A stretch of DNA of 64,000 nucleotides from Atrina japonica (lineage: Eukaryota > Mollusca > Bivalvia > Pterioida > Pinnidae), in the NCBI GenBank assembly GCA_030159075.1, contig BROG01000073.1:1173501-1237500 (forward strand). The letters run 5' to 3'. A program made the position numbers and the translations under genes. The notes under the pieces are model-generated. The model saw only the letters and a list, made by a program, of their open reading frames with translations, did no database searches and was not told the origin of the DNA. Shown piece by piece: positions 62,218 to 64,000 of the stretch; positions within the stretch are counted from its first letter, which is position 1; every line of letters starts with the position of its first letter.

Positions 62218-62384
62218 GTTCCCCTTTACTAGTATATGTGTCTGTATTTTATTATTTGGATATTCATAACGTTTACTTTCCTTTCGTACGTACCGAGTTG
62301 TTTCTCTGGAAAATAAGAGCATTATATATAACAGGATGTGATTTGATAAGTAAATGTATAGAGGCAAACTACTAACTTTTACGT

Positions 62385-62720
62385 TGTTGTCACAGGGATA
62401 AAGGGGATCGCGCTTGATGCCAATGTTCAGCAAATTTTACGGTCGTGACTGTTTTCACTGAATGAAATGTTGATTTACATGTTCAGTTACTGAGTCGTCT
62501 GTACTGTTATGACGAGGTTTTATTCCTCAATTATTTCATTTAAATTTGGCTATGGACACACGGCGGGTGTGACCGGTCAACAAGGGATGCTTACTCCTTC
62601 ATGGCACCTGATCCCACCTCTAGATTTCTAGAGGTCCTTGTTTGCTCAATATTCACCAGATTTGTATATTGTATCCTGGGCATCCTGAAGATTAATATTT
62701 GTTATCTGTGGTTTTTATAC
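62385..62720 (+). mobile_element. RT repeat 3' tail copy
   Basis: Starts in the region just after the RT stop (tgttgtcacagggataaagg), then ttatgacgaggttttattcc, cacacggcgggtgtgaccgg, tccttcatggcacctgatcc and the terminus ttgtatattgtatcctgggc, the satellite-type end. Confidence 0.85.
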
Positions 62721-63715
62721 ACTGGAACCTGATTTGTAAGCCCTATTGTCTGTATTTAAGAACAAGTAAACCATATCATACAGAAGTATGTATCCTGCAT
62801 TACGTTTATGTTTATACGCAAGGTAAAAAAATCATCATGTAACACAAACACGATGATGATCAGGTTGAAACTTGAAAAAAGGTAGAAAAAATACAAGGAC
62901 TTATTACAGATTTCTTCAGAATCAGTACACCAGTTTTATGACTCGTTTCAAGACAGATATGTAAAAATGGGAAATAATAAATTACTTCTCTGCTTTGTTT
63001 TGTTTTCACCATCACCAATGTAAAGGATATGCTTCATTTTGTTTCAGGTAGTAAAATCATTTTCGTTTTCAAATGAAAAATGCGTAAATGTAAGTGAAAT
63101 GTTTTTATAAAAACAAATGATTTGAAAAAAAACTATGGACCTGTTATTTCATTAGGGAAAAATAGGAAAATTTAACCAGAAATGTTGGAACTCATTTATT
63201 ATTTACTGGCCCTTGTAAACATGTAAATTAATGGTAATCATGTCCCCAACCGCGTTTACATTTTCAAAAATTCAGAGAAAATATCAGATTGATTTTTCAG
63301 AGATTTTACATATGATTTACTTTTACACGAAGTCGTATCAAAGTCGGAGAGTGTCAATATCTTCAAAGACGTTATCGTGTACATTGTGTTAAGCTTTTAA
63401 TTCCTGTAATAAATAATCCACCAAGGAGTCCTATTAACAGGACCAGCAACACATTAATCTGACAAGGGAACGCAAACATGACAGAAAAATAATAAATAAA
63501 CATATCAACGTTGTCATATTTGTAATCAAAGTAGAGTTGCAAGAGTATTAGAAAGTATGGGACACAGTTTACAAGATGTAAGTTTAAATAGACCAGGGAA
63601 TGGACACATTACCCTCTGATACTAATAGTGCTGAACAAACTTAGATAAAACACTGAGCACGAATAAGAGGAATCTCATGTCTGCCAGTAAAATTAATATT
63701 CTAACTAGCTTGCAC
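62721..63715. other. Intergenic, nothing recognised
   Basis: No supported features. Confidence 0.55.
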
Positions 63716-63719
63716 GGTC

Positions 63720-64000
63720 ACAAAGTATATATTTATTGTCACTTAATTACAAAAAGTACAGATATCAAAGCGTTAACTTTAGGGAGGCCCATATGACAAA
63801 ATATAAGCTACAAACACTGAAGAGTTAGCTGTAGGGAGGCCCATATAACAAAATATAAACTACAGATATTAAAGCGGTAAATTTAGGGAGTCCCATACAA
63901 CAAAATATAAACTACAGATACCAAAGTATTAACTGTACGGAGGCCCATATAAGCGTTAGCTGTAGGGAGGTCCATATAAAAAAAATACAGTCACCGAAGC
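63720..64000. repeat. 52-bp minisatellite running off the window end
   Basis: The landmark agggaggcccatat is at 63781 and 63833, with variants at 63885 and 63937, an exact 52-bp period, then a shortened unit at 63964. Unit contents: caaaatataaactacagata, then aagcgttaactgt. It is unrelated in sequence to the 52-bp array at 33596. Confidence 0.9.

Overview
The window is eukaryotic, AT-rich nuclear DNA. Intron-split genes, several tRNA-headed SINE families, a Ty3/gypsy-type LTR element, reverse-transcriptase repeat fragments and abundant microsatellites point to a marine invertebrate, most likely a bivalve mollusc (inferred from repeat style and protein divergence; species not determined). Nothing looks bacterial and there is no CRISPR array.

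Region 1 (1-8.5 kb, + strand) is the 3' end of the NIPBL/SCC2 cohesin-loader gene. Eleven exons join with perfect phase into 541 C-terminal codons and a stop at 7354-7356, followed by about 1.1 kb of 3' UTR. Its introns hold two SINEs, a decayed tandem copy of one splice acceptor plus exon start, and a 58-bp-arm hairpin. Region 2 (8.5-22.4 kb) has no host gene: a ~110-bp satellite split by a SINE, then fragments of a reverse-transcriptase (RT) repeat family, one of which contains a whole but dead Ty3/gypsy element (16931-22297). Region 3 (22.4-64 kb) is mostly intergenic DNA with many microsatellites, four larger minisatellites and about ten more copies of the RT repeat.

The most interesting coding signal in region 3 is three short, apparently intronless minus-strand genes at 26.5, 46.5 and 61.2 kb. 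They are diverged paralogs of a family I do not recognise. All share an N-terminal LPxGS..F..VL box and a C-terminal basic V-x-W box that fits the PP1-docking RVxF pattern; two also end in a SILK motif. Two have clear TATAAAG boxes and the third a weaker one. I read them as a dispersed tandem family of candidate protein-phosphatase-1 regulators; that function is inference.

The LTR element has a notable mechanistic signal: the bases abutting its 5' LTR are an 11-nt perfect reverse complement of a segment inside its own LTR, the layout expected for Tf1-style self-priming. Four more open segments (27118-27225, 36169-36341, 56677-56860 and 59297-59570 minus) look like possible exons of unidentified genes and are reported at low confidence.
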